Positions 41,985 through 51,300 of a DNA stretch of 64,000 nucleotides are shown here, one piece after another. A model generated the notes under the pieces. That model worked only from the letters and a program-made list of their open reading frames with translations, did no database searches and was not told where the DNA came from. Each line of letters opens with the position of its first letter. Position 1 is the first letter of the stretch. Made by a program: the position numbers and the translations under genes. Origin of the DNA: Anniella stebbinsi (lineage: Eukaryota; Chordata; Lepidosauria; Squamata; Anniellidae); NCBI GenBank assembly GCA_029215795.1, contig JARDYH010000004.1:203588017-203652016 (forward strand). Reading direction: 5' to 3'.

Positions 41985-42330
41985 CAAACCTAGGAACATT
42001 TACTAGGAAATCCCATCCAACTCAGTAGCAGTTACTTCCAAGTTAACATGCCCAGGATCTGCCTAAGAGTTCGATTTTTCCCTTTTTTCCTACATAGCTA
42101 GGGAAAAATACAATAAAAATACAATCAATAATATGTTGTATTCCGTTTTACAATACTAATAGCTAATCGTGGCTATAATTTACAAGGAAGTAAGAAGGCT
42201 GGTTATAAATCTCGTACTAATAAGAATATATTTTATGCATCCCGATCCAATGCTTACTCGAAGTCAGTACCATTCGGTACAAGGAGACTTGCTCTCCAGT
42301 AAATATGCATAATTCTGCAGCCTTAAATGA
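41985..42330. repeat. Family D fragments
   Basis: AAATCCCATCCAACTCAGTA and CAGTTACTTCCAAGTTAACA (42007-42047), then ATCCAATGCTTACTCGAAGT..TCTCCAGTAAATATGC (42245-42310). Diverged. Confidence 0.45.
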
Positions 42331-42490
42331 TGATGGGGTGGAGAGTTAAGTGTCATCCCCTGAATTTTCTTTCTATTCTAAATAAGATTTTAGAGCTCAT
42401 TATACCGATCTGTGAATCAGAAGTATTTATCATTCTGTTCATTTTGGATCCCTTTATCACTCTTCCTGCCTTCCCGTATTTATTGACTAT

Positions 42491-42565
42491 GTTTACAGTT
42501 TTAATCACTCTTCCTGCCTTCCCATGTTTATTGGGAAGGCAAGAAGAGTGATTAAAACTGTAAAC
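42491..42565. repeat. Near-perfect 34-bp hairpin with adjacent direct repeat
   Basis: Arms 42491-42524 and 42532-42565 (starting GTTTACAGTTTTAATCACTC and ending GAGTGATTAAAACTGTAAAC) pair with one mismatch around a 7-base loop. The segment ATCACTCTTCCTGCCTTCCC also occurs once more, in direct orientation, just upstream at about 42458. The sequence matches no repeat family in the window. Confidence 0.88.
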
Positions 42566-43319
42566 AAACAAAACACCCACGCGAGGTCCCCTTTTTCAGC
42601 TACAAAACAATTTTTTGTGTACACGGCGCTCCCCCTCCTCTCCTAAAAGGGGGAAGTCTTAACAAAGCAGCCCTAGAAAAACATCCTTGTTCCATATTTG
42701 TCTGAAGATGTTCAGATCACTATTATTTGCCCTCTCTTGAGAGGTTTCCTTGGGGAGGGGGAGAATGAATTAAAAGCCTCCACCCCTTGGCATAGCAATT
42801 CCCTCCTCGCCCTCCTCGCTTTCCCCCCTCTTTTCTTTTACTTAGCACGTCTAAAATAATAATAATAAAAAATAATAATAAAAATAATAATAGACGCCAG
42901 GAGAATTGGGGAGTGGGCAGTCATCAAAGCCATAGTGATTAAAGTGTAAACAATTAGGAAAAAGACGAGAGAGCCTTTCTTGAGTGTGAAAACACACACA
43001 CACACGGGGAGATTTCGACCCATATTCCTCCTTTTGGCTGCACTTCTACTTTATGGCCCTTGCAAGCACCTTTCCTTACGTGGAACACACTAGCTGAGAT
43101 TTGTTTTAACTTCGGGTTCCTTGCTGGCATGTTCTATTTCTCTGCCAAGACTTTGGGCGCCTTTACTAAGGAGAGCTTCCATCCCACTCCCCCGTGTTTT
43201 TCCAGTTTGCTTTTTAAGCTAGCTTTAGGTCGTTTTTCCTCCCCTTCTTCTGCTGCTTCGTCTTCCCTGTATGGATACATTTCCTTTTTCTCTCCCTCTC
43301 CCTCTCTCTCTCTCAAGAG

Positions 43320-45096
43320 CGTCTATCAATGCTCCGTCAATCAGCGCGGCGGCTTCTCTTTCATCTTCTTCTCTCCCGCCCCCACCCTTTCAACAGAGCG
43401 AGCGAGAGCGCGAGGGGAGGAGGAGGAGGGGGGGAGGCGGAGAGAGGAGGCGGAGAGAGGGGAGTGGGTGGAGGGGATGTTAAAGTTACATTACAGAGGG
43501 GGGAGAGAGCGAGAGAGAGCGCGCGCGAGAGAGAGAGAGACAACCGGCTTGCCACTTCACCCGGCCCGCCTAAGCAGGCTCATCCCAGCCGAGCGGTCCA
43601 AGAGACTTCCGCGCGCGCAAAAACCCCGCGCGCTCCTTCAGGCCAGCGAGACCTCGTGGCGCGAAGCGGCGAAAGGTCCAGCGCGTCCCTCGACGCAAGA
43701 GCAGGATCTTTGGTGGAAACAGCTCACCGGCGCAAAAGAGAAGGACACAGAGAGAGAGCCTGCTCCACGCGTGTGGGTCCGCGCGCACGCGCGCATATAC
43801 GCCCACACCTGTGTGGATTGTTTTGCCGCGTTAATTGCTCCGCGAAGGGGAGCTGCTTCACCTGGACGAGGAGGAAGTCAGATAAGAGGAGGAAGAAGTC
43901 CGTTCGGCCCTTTAAACTGAAACTGTAGTCGCCGACCTCCGTCCTTGTTTTGAGGGTTTGGTCAACCTGGAGGAGCTCTGAGCGTTTTGTTTTGATTCCT
44001 GAGGGAGCTAACTTTTCTTTTTTACGAAAGGAGCAGGTGCCCTTTCCTGTCACGCAAGAACTTTTCAGAGTGTTTTTTTTTCTTCGCCTAAGGGATTTTT
44101 TGCACCATCTCAACCCAGCCCCGTGTAAAATCCTCACCCTCCTGCTTCCCTTCTTCCTCTAGGGAGTCGAAGATAGAGAAAAGAGGACTGCGCAGCCAAA
44201 CGCTCCCCTGGCCAAGGGACAAAGGCAGAGTCCTGGTGTGTGTGCGAGCGACTTCTCCCTCCTTCTCTCTCTCGCCCTCTCTTCCCCCCCCCCCAACCGC
44301 TCCTCTCCCCTACCTCCGCGAGAGATACCTCTCTGGCAATCCCCTGCCATCTCCGACTGACGCGATAAACAGCGGGGGGACGGGACACCTCCCTTAACGC
44401 AGACAAATACACACACAAGAGCCTCCTCCTCCTCCTGGCTTCCAAAACCTGGAACCAGAGGTTCTAGCCGCTGTTAGTCCTACTTAGAGTAGATCTGTTG
44501 AAATGAAGGGGACTTAAGTTAGACTAACAACCCAGGATCCCTCGACTTTTTGTTTTATATAAACAAATAATAATAATAATCCAACCAACCAGGGGTCAAT
44601 GAGAAACTAGGCATCTCATTATAAAAACCAAAACAGAGGAGATAAAAGCAAAAGCAAAACCGGGAAGGGACGCGAACTTGTCCAGGCTTTTCCTGCCCTT
44701 TCGCCGCAGACACAACAGAAACCGGGAGAGAAGGGGAGGGGTGGCGTGAGTCTGTATCCCTCTCTTCTTCTTCTTTTCCTCCTCCTCCTCTTCTCTCTCT
44801 CTTTCTTTTAAAGGCAGGCAGACAAAATAGACAGGCCGGGCTGGTCTCCGTCTCTTCCCTGCTCTCTCCCCTCCCCCAGGTGTTTGGATATGGCTGGCAA
44901 GGAGAGGGGAGGAAGGCACCGGGTTTAGGTTGGGGTGGGGAAGCGAGGCTGGAGAGCAAAGTGAGTTGATCGTCCAAAGACTTTTTAACTTCCATCACTC
45001 CTCCTGTTATTCCCCTTTCTCTCTTCCTGCCCTCCCGTCTTTCCTTTCCTGTATTTCTTCCCGGGGTGGAGCAGACTCGGCAGAGCAGCAGCCACT
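43320..45096 (+). promoter_or_regulatory. LEF1 CpG promoter region and 5' leader
   Basis: CpG-dense sequence (CGCGCGCGAG, GCGCGCAAAAACCCCGCGCG, GTCCGCGCGCACGCGCGC) with long GA/CT tracts runs up to the LEF1 start codon. I see no TATA box near the expected start. The human gene has a long 5' leader of roughly 1.2 kb, multiple start sites and a TATA-less promoter, so the transcription start is expected somewhere around 43.7-44.2 kb. That start is inference. Open frames through this block (up to 286 codons) have arginine/serine-rich, GC-driven composition and are not called. The start codon context is CCACTATGC with A at -3. Confidence 0.7.
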
Positions 45097-45309
45097 ATGC
45101 CTCAGCTCTCGGGCGCTGGAGGAGGCGGCGGGGGAGATCCGGAACTCTGTGCCACCGACGAGATGATTCCTTTCAAAGACGAAGGCGACCCCCAGAAGGA
45201 GAAGATCTTCGCCGAGATTAGCCACCCGGAGGAAGAGGGAGATCTGGCTGACATCAAGTCTTCGCTGGTGAACGAGTCGGAAACGATCCCCAACAGCAAT
45301 GGGCATGAG
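45097..45309 (+). CDS. LEF1 coding exon 1 (beta-catenin-binding domain)
   Basis: LEF1 (lymphoid enhancer-binding factor 1) is a nuclear HMG-box transcription factor that recruits beta-catenin to CTTTG-type Wnt response elements. This exon encodes residues 1-71, starting [13 protein letters not shown]. The beta-catenin-binding domain is intact: [11 protein letters not shown] at residues 21-31 with the acidic contact pair D21/E22, and the amphipathic segment [18 protein letters not shown] at residues 45-62. From memory of the vertebrate family it differs from human LEF1 at only a few places here (for example [10 protein letters not shown] for EIIPASNGHE). The exon ends in GAG followed by donor GTATGA, phase 0. 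It is preceded by a CpG-rich leader. The HMG box and the rest of the protein lie beyond the window, so the gene is partial here. Confidence 0.97.
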
Positions 45310-47803
45310 GTATGATGGGGAAAGGGGGGGGGGGGTACAAAGCTACTGGTCTTCGATTGTGCGGAGGAGTGGAGGACAACTGACGGAGCGGAACAGACTA
45401 GCTGGACCGGGTGGTGGTCAAGTGTAACAGGAGCACCCATGCAATAAAGTTATGCACAGAGAACAATCCGGTCTCGCTCTTTGGGTGGGCTTTGGGGGCG
45501 GGGGCGGGCATCTGCCTGGTGGTTCTCTAGCCCCCTTATCTCAAACAGTAAATCGGCTGTGGCGTGGAAAATTTCCCTGGAATGCGTTAGCGTGGGTGGC
45601 TTTCCTATTCTGAGGTTAGTAAAAGGGAGGGGGAAAGTAAGTTCGTGAAAACTCAAGATGATGATTTTTAAAAAGGGTTTGTTTTATTTTTTTAAATGGT
45701 TTTGAAGTGCCGAAGGAAATTGTTTTTTCAGGCGTGCTGAGGAAAGGGTGTGTGCGCGCCCAGCGTGTAAAACGGCAAGCTATAAGCCGCCGAGTGTTTT
45801 GATCATCGCTGTTTTGATCACGGCGCTTTGAAAACCGATACTCCGCTGTTCCCCATGAATGAGTGGCGCTTGGCGTGGTTAGGAGGGAGTGGAGTTCGAA
45901 GCCGCTTGCTGTGGCTCTCCACCCCTCGCCTTCCCTCTTTGGATTGAGGGCTGGGGCAAGCGCAGAGGTTGAAACGGAGCGATTGTTTACCCTACGCTTT
46001 AATCTTCTTGCTACCTTTCCCCAACCTGAAAACATTTTGCGCGGGGGAGGGTTTGGTAAGGATGCAAGTTTCGTAACACTTCTGTTCATCCCCGCCCCCA
46101 AACACCGCTTTTAAAAAGTTTTTGCTTAACTAATCTCCTTTCCCTTGTTAAAAAATTGCAATCAAGGCTGAAACTTAAGCCTCCTGCCTGCTCGGAGATT
46201 AAAACTTGGGTTTGGTGCCGCGTATTTCTGTATGTATTATCGCGGTTACATTCCAGGAAGCAAGGAATAGAGTGGGAAAGAGACACGTGGGTGGCTAGGC
46301 GGCAGCACCCCAACTCCAGAGAATGGACAAAAAACCTCTAGGAAGTTATCCACCTGTGCAACTTCCAAAAGGAGGAAGGGGGAGATCCTAACTCTTACAA
46401 AAAGGCCAACTGTAGGTTCAGTGGTAGAAGTCTGCTGTACTGAGAGAGTTGCTGTAGCTTTAAGCAGATAGCCCTTAGATTTATTGCTGAAGGAAATATC
46501 TGGATACACTCTTACTTATGCATTAATAAAACCTAAAGGCCAGTAGTTTGAGTTTGTTGAGGGAAAGCAACATTGAAACACTTGGAGAAACTTTAATATT
46601 CTTGACTTCTGTAGCCTTAGTTGCTTGACAATTGGACATAGTAGTTGCTTATAAGTTGAGAGAGCCTGCTTTTCTCCTGTTGCTTCTGGTAGAGTTAGAT
46701 ATACTAATATTTTTGGGAAGTAGACAAGAGGTTGTGCACGATCAATAACAGTAAGGGAAATAGTTCCAAGCACAATCAAGTAAATTCTACTCAGAAGCAA
46801 TGCCATCTACAATTAAGGCTGCAATCTTATGCTGAGAGTAAGACACAGTGAAGTCAGCAGGACTTAATTCTACTGTATAGAATTTAGTTGTGAACTTGTT
46901 TGCATTTGGATTGCCTGTTTAAAGTTTGGTTCAGATTTTGATTGTCTTATTCTTATTTAATATAATGCTAGATTCCCTCTTGAATTCATATGATGTTGAA
47001 ATAATTAAAATGGACCTAGAGGCCTGGTATTTTATTGTTACTAACAAGTGCATGTTAATGTAGTCCAATATTTGCAATAAGTAATGCTTGTTAACTATTA
47101 TTCCTTGTAGCTTGATAACAGTTATTCCTTGTACACAAATACTATAATGCATGATTTTTGTGAGGATGGAGTACAGTGTGAGATGATCCCCCCCCCCCTC
47201 CCAAGGCTGCAATTCGGTACACACTTATCTGGGAGTGAGTCCCATTTAATATACCGATACTTACTTCTGAGTAGACATGCATAGGATTGAACTGTAAATC
47301 ACTTTTCATGGCAAAGGAAAAGGCAGGTTTGTATGAATCACAGGATCATATAATAGCATTAGGCCTAGAGTAGCCATGAAATTTCTCAGGTTAAAATGAG
47401 TAAGGTCAGAGCATTAGTCATAAACACTTTAAAGGATTTGCATAAACTGTTGGGCAACTTACCAACATTAAAACTAGAGGTTTTCTTGTTTTTGTTTTTT
47501 AAAGCTTAGATATTTCAGAGACTCCCAGAATGCATTGTTTTCACAAAAACTTGTGCAAAATATGAAGCCATTGTCATGTCACTAAAAACAGAAGCTTAAT
47601 AAAACTGTGCGAATTGAAAAAGAACGTAAAGCAGAAGTTATCTTTCTCTCTTTTTTAGCACATTATCACATAGTGGATAGAGTAGGAAGTGCTTCTTCTG
47701 GGTTTAAATGTTATCAGTTTTTATTATGAGCAAATATAAGGGTCATAATAAGATAAACAAATTAATTGAAGTGTAGTAATGATACATTATTGTTTTTGAC
47801 TAG
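45310..47803 (+). other. LEF1 intron 1
   Basis: 2494 bp, GTATGA donor and TTTTTGACTAG acceptor. The first 800 bp remain CpG-rich, so the CpG island extends into the intron. A degraded tRNA-SINE-like word (GGTTCAGTGGTAGAAG) lies near 46417. Family D repeat fragments are at about 46765-46880 and 47205-47300. Confidence 0.9.
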
Positions 47804-47867
47804 GTGTCCAGACAAGTTCAACCTCAGGAATCTTACCATGAGAAAGGCAGAGAACATCCTGAAGAAG
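47804..47867 (+). CDS. LEF1 coding exon 2
   Basis: A 64-bp exon encoding VSRQVQPQESYHEKGREHPEE plus the first base of a split glycine codon. It enters in phase 0 and leaves in phase 1. The acceptor is ACTAG, the donor GTAAGA. It matches the human segment VARQAQTSQEPYHDKAREHPDD in position and character, with one residue fewer (Q-P-Q against Q-T-S-Q). This region links the beta-catenin-binding domain to the context-dependent regulatory domain and is the least conserved part of the exons seen here. It is too short to be visible as an open frame, and was found by homology and splice sites. Confidence 0.95.
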
Positions 47868-48118
47868 GTAAGATCAAAAATATTTCTTAACACAGGCCTC
47901 AGATTGAACTCTTATATTGTTGTGGAGGTAAATATGCAAATGCTGACTTCTATATAGATATGAATGAACTGGATTCTATTGCAAGTATTTAGTCCTAGCA
48001 AGCTTAATTGGCAATCTGGCATCAAAACACAGTTCATCTGAATGTTGGTCATTGATACTTAACTCTCACTTTATTTTTCCTGAGGGCCATAACACTTCTC
48101 ATGTTTTGCCTTTTTGCC

Positions 48119-48461
48119 AGGGGAAGGCAACATGTGACCCACAAGTCACATGCAGCCCCATGGGCGCCCCATGCTTTGCACCTTTCTGCTGCTGCTGAAT
48201 TGGCTATCATGATGGTTGTGGCAAAAAAGTAGCAATTTGGCAAGAAAACAAGGTGCATGGAAAGTATGCACCTCCTTTTGGGGGGGACAGAATTAGGAGT
48301 GCAATTGCACTTGTAAACAAGGCTTGCACTCCCTGCACCTTGTTTTCTTGCAAAATTGATATTTTGCTGCAAATTCAGCAGCAGCCACTGCGACAGCAAC
48401 CAGAGAAGGGTGCAGCCCCTGGAGTAATGCAGCCTTCTGCCCCCTAGAGGTTACCCACCCT
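48119..48461. mobile_element. 343-bp foldback element in LEF1 intron 2
   Basis: Ends CAGGGGAAGGCAAC and GTTACCCACCCTG. Inner arms GCAAGAAAACAAGGTGCA (about 48240) and TGCACCTTGTTTTCTTGC (about 48335) are exact complements. The flanking octamers CTTTTTGC and GTTTATGC agree at 6 of 8, consistent with an old hAT-type duplication. No coding sequence. Confidence 0.7.
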
Positions 48462-49384
48462 GGTTTATGCCATGGGAACATTTCTACAAATCAATCCTGT
48501 CTCCAAAACTTTTTAAAAGAACAGGATTAATCCCTACATCTATATGTACACGTTTCTCTACAAGGGAAGGCAACTGTATTTACAATCTACCTGTTCAGGC
48601 CTTTTTTTCAAGTTTAGAAAAGGTTACTTTAGTGAGGACTGCCTTGTTCTAAAACATGATGTAGGAAGCAGTATAATTCAAATAACAACTGGTCATCTTA
48701 ACTGCTAATTAACTAAAAACTTTGGATGGGCCCCATGCGACTTGGTTAGATGATGTTCTTAGGTGTACGTGATTCTAACTGCAGAAGGTATATGTTTCAG
48801 GTTAGATGCTCAACACAGAAATGTCTTTTGTCACTGGGGGATAGTAGAGAAGGGCTGGGCTACCTCTGTCAATAAGATTTGCTCTGTAGAAGTCAGCATT
48901 TCAGCTTCTGTCTGGATGACTGCAAAATAGCTATTATTATTTAAATTAGATGCTTAGCAGATTAAAAATGCAACCCCCTATGATGAGTAGGACCACCACT
49001 ACCAGCAGGGTACTGTTGTACACCAGCCTGACTTCTTTTTTCTCCTTAATTGCTTCTAATTGGCATGATCAGAATACGCTTGTTCATGCTGCATATATAT
49101 AGACTAGCAGAAAGATTTTTTTTAAAAGCCACAAACTAGCTAGAACCATCTTAGTTCTCCATCTGAGAACATGCAGCACACTCTTAATAGCCTCAGATTC
49201 TTAGCTGTAGCAGTAAACTGACTTATCTGAAGTTTTAATATTGATCATATTCAGTGTGCTGAGCTCCCATCGCCCTCTACGCACCCCCAGGAAATATCTT
49301 CTACATCTCCGAATTTCCCAGAAGTCATACAGTAGAATCTGTTAAATTGCATAAGTAGTGATGGTCTAAAATATTATACAGACT

Positions 49385-49482
49385 TTAATACAGCCCTCCT
49401 AAGGGTGCAGTGCTGACTGGGGAATGTTGGGAGCTGTAGAACTTTTCTGTCTCTCAACATGCATAGGATTGCATCTAATAGG
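49385..49482. repeat. Family F palindromic fragment
   Basis: GTGCTGACTGGGGAATGTTG, GGAGCTGTAGAACTTTTCTG, ending CAACATGCATAGGATTGCAT. About 160 bp upstream of LEF1 exon 3. Confidence 0.65.
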
Positions 49483-49642
49483 CCTAAGAACTTTAAAGAT
49501 GCAAATATTTACAGCAAAACACGCACACACATACCCAAATCTAAAATTACTGGAAGAATATTTGTCATTTAATCTTCTATAAAGACTTTTGTACACCAGA
49601 AACTTCAGTGCTAGCTCAATCAATAACTCTTGCTTTTCACAG

Positions 49643-49773
49643 GGAAACACTCAGATGGTGGTTTATACAGTAAAGGACCTTACTCTGGTTATTCTGGGTA
49701 TATCATGATGCCAAATATGAATAATGACCCATATATGTCTAACGGATCTCTTTCTCCACCGATTCCTAGAACA
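49643..49773 (+). CDS. LEF1 coding exon 3
   Basis: A 131-bp exon that completes the split glycine and encodes GKHSDGGLYSKGPYSGYSGY followed by IMMPNMNNDPYMSNGSL and SPPIPRT. The MMPNMNNDPYMSNGSLSPPIPRT stretch is, to my knowledge, unchanged from human LEF1 and identifies the gene unambiguously. It enters in phase 1 and ends in phase 0 at ACA, with donor GTAAGT. The adjacent methionines at 49705-49710 correspond to the region where translation of the known beta-catenin-independent short isoform starts in mammals. The segment begins the context-dependent regulatory domain that in the family binds co-factors such as ALYREF and Groucho/TLE. One residue is missing relative to human GPSYSSYSGY. Confidence 0.97.
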
Positions 49774-50139
49774 GTAAGTTTATTTCTTCTATATCTCACA
49801 CAAATATAAACAGAGAGAAATATATTGTTTTAGAAAGTCAGGTTTTGTTTACAGATTAGCAAATCTTTAGTTTTGACATGATTTGAGATGAATGTTTGTT
49901 CCTAATTAAGATGCTGACAATGCATTCCTGTTGCTCAGGCTCATTTCTCACTATGTAAGCTTTTAAGGAATTCTGAAAAGCCAAGCAATTTTGAAAACCA
50001 TAAGAGATGAATCATCCAGCAGAGCTTGTTGCTGTGACTTCAACAGCAGTTGTAATCAATGATATACGTTTATGGAACTAGTGATGAAGTGGGCCATCCT
50101 AGGAAGATGCAGACAGATGCCAGAGGAGATGGAAGCTCC

Positions 50140-50285
50140 TCCTAGGGCACAATCACATGCATGTTTAGACAGAACAAAGTCATACAACCCCTAGCATTTC
50201 ACAATGAGCAAGGCTGGCTGGGGAATGCTGGGAGCTGTAGAACTGTCTTTCTGCCTAAACATGCATAGGATTGTCTTCATAGGGA
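50140..50285. repeat. Family F palindromic repeat (both arms)
   Basis: AATCACATGCATGTTTAGAC, CATACAACCCCTAGCATTTC on the left; GGCTGGGGAATGCTGGGAGC, TAAACATGCATAGGATTG on the right. The best two-armed copy in the window. Confidence 0.75.
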
Positions 50286-50989
50286 TTAGCTATGAGGTTG
50301 ACCTGCCTCTCTAGCCAACCTGTCCCAAACAGCACAATACATATGTGTATCAGAATTGGAGATCAGTGAAACAATTCAATGCAGAACACATTTTGCTTCC
50401 TTGGAGTCCCTCTCCCAGGATGCATTCTCTGAGCCTATGTTGCCCTCCTTCTGCCTCCTTTAATATAAATACAAAAATATTGCCTATAGGAGATACTTTA
50501 ATATAGCTATTGGTATTATTAATAGACTTGGTCGCTCAATAGACTTTCAAAGTAAGCTATATTTTTTTTAAATTGAAAGCTGCTTAAATATATGCTGACT
50601 TCTAAGAGTGCTAAATGCTATTAATTTTATTTCTCTCTGTGTTGGGCATTTGCTATGTGAAAGAGGCTTGCTTAAATAATTGCATAATTGTTTATTAGAA
50701 GGAGTGGAGAATTCATGTGAGATGAAGGGTGCTTGTATTTTGGAGATCACTATTTCTTATTGTCAGTTGGCTGACTGACATAAAGCAAAGTTAGTGATTA
50801 AATTGAAGCAGCTGCCTTTGTGTCCTGATTGTACTGGGAGAGGCCCAGATGTGTAATTTTTAATTTTTGGAATTGAATGCAAAATGCACATACATAATCT
50901 CTTCATATAAACATGACAAATATTAACTTAGCTGTGTAATACATGTTCTCTGTGCAATACATGTCCTCAGTGTGTGTTTTATCTATCCC

Positions 50990-51124
50990 AGCCTTCCCCA
51001 ACCTGGAGCCCTCCAGAAATTTTGGACTGCAACTCCTAGCATTCCTAACCACTGGCTATGTTGGCTGAGGCTAGTGAGAGTTAAAGTCTGAAACATCTTG
51101 GGGACACCAGGTTTGGGAAGACTA
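50990..51124. mobile_element. Short palindromic MITE (CCAACCTGG family)
   Basis: AGCCTTCCCCAACCTGGAGC, CCTCCAGAAATTTTGGACTG on the left; GTCTGAAACATCTTGG and ACACCAGGTTTGGGAAGACT on the right. Confidence 0.75.
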
Positions 51125-51214
51125 ATCTCAACAGAGCACTGGGATTGACTGTATCTCTGACACAAAACTACATTGGTGGCAAGTAAGGTTTATGTCTGAA
51201 GTGGCTTTAAGGAT

Positions 51215-51300
51215 ACATCCTTCCAATGAACATTTATTTGGGAGTAATTCTGAAGTCAGTGGGACTTACTTTTGAGTAAATCCGAATGTGATTGTATTGT
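51215..51300. repeat. Family D palindromic fragment
   Basis: TTATTTGGGAGTAATTCTGA, AGTCAGTGGGACTTACTTTT, GAGTAAATCCGAATGTGATT. Confidence 0.6.

Larger units (their letters stand above)
47868..49642 (+). other. LEF1 intron 2 (position of the family's internal promoter)
   Basis: 1775 bp, GTAAGA donor and TGCTTTTCACAG acceptor. In human LEF1 a second promoter in this intron drives a truncated, dominant-negative isoform lacking the beta-catenin-binding domain. Here the intron holds a foldback at 48119-48461, a family F fragment at 49385-49480, and an AT-rich CATATATATAGAC word at about 49090. No CpG-rich promoter is evident, so whether the internal promoter is conserved cannot be told by eye. 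Confidence 0.85.

Noticed and set aside
43060..43920. 286-codon open frame, the longest in the window
   Set aside because: It runs through the CpG/GA-rich LEF1 promoter and leader. The composition is low-complexity (Arg/Glu/Ser runs) and overlapping frames in other phases are equally open. No family motif.
49085..49105. CATATATATAGAC as the TATA box of the internal LEF1 promoter
   Set aside because: No supporting GC box, initiator or CpG context. AT-rich words of this kind are common throughout the intron.
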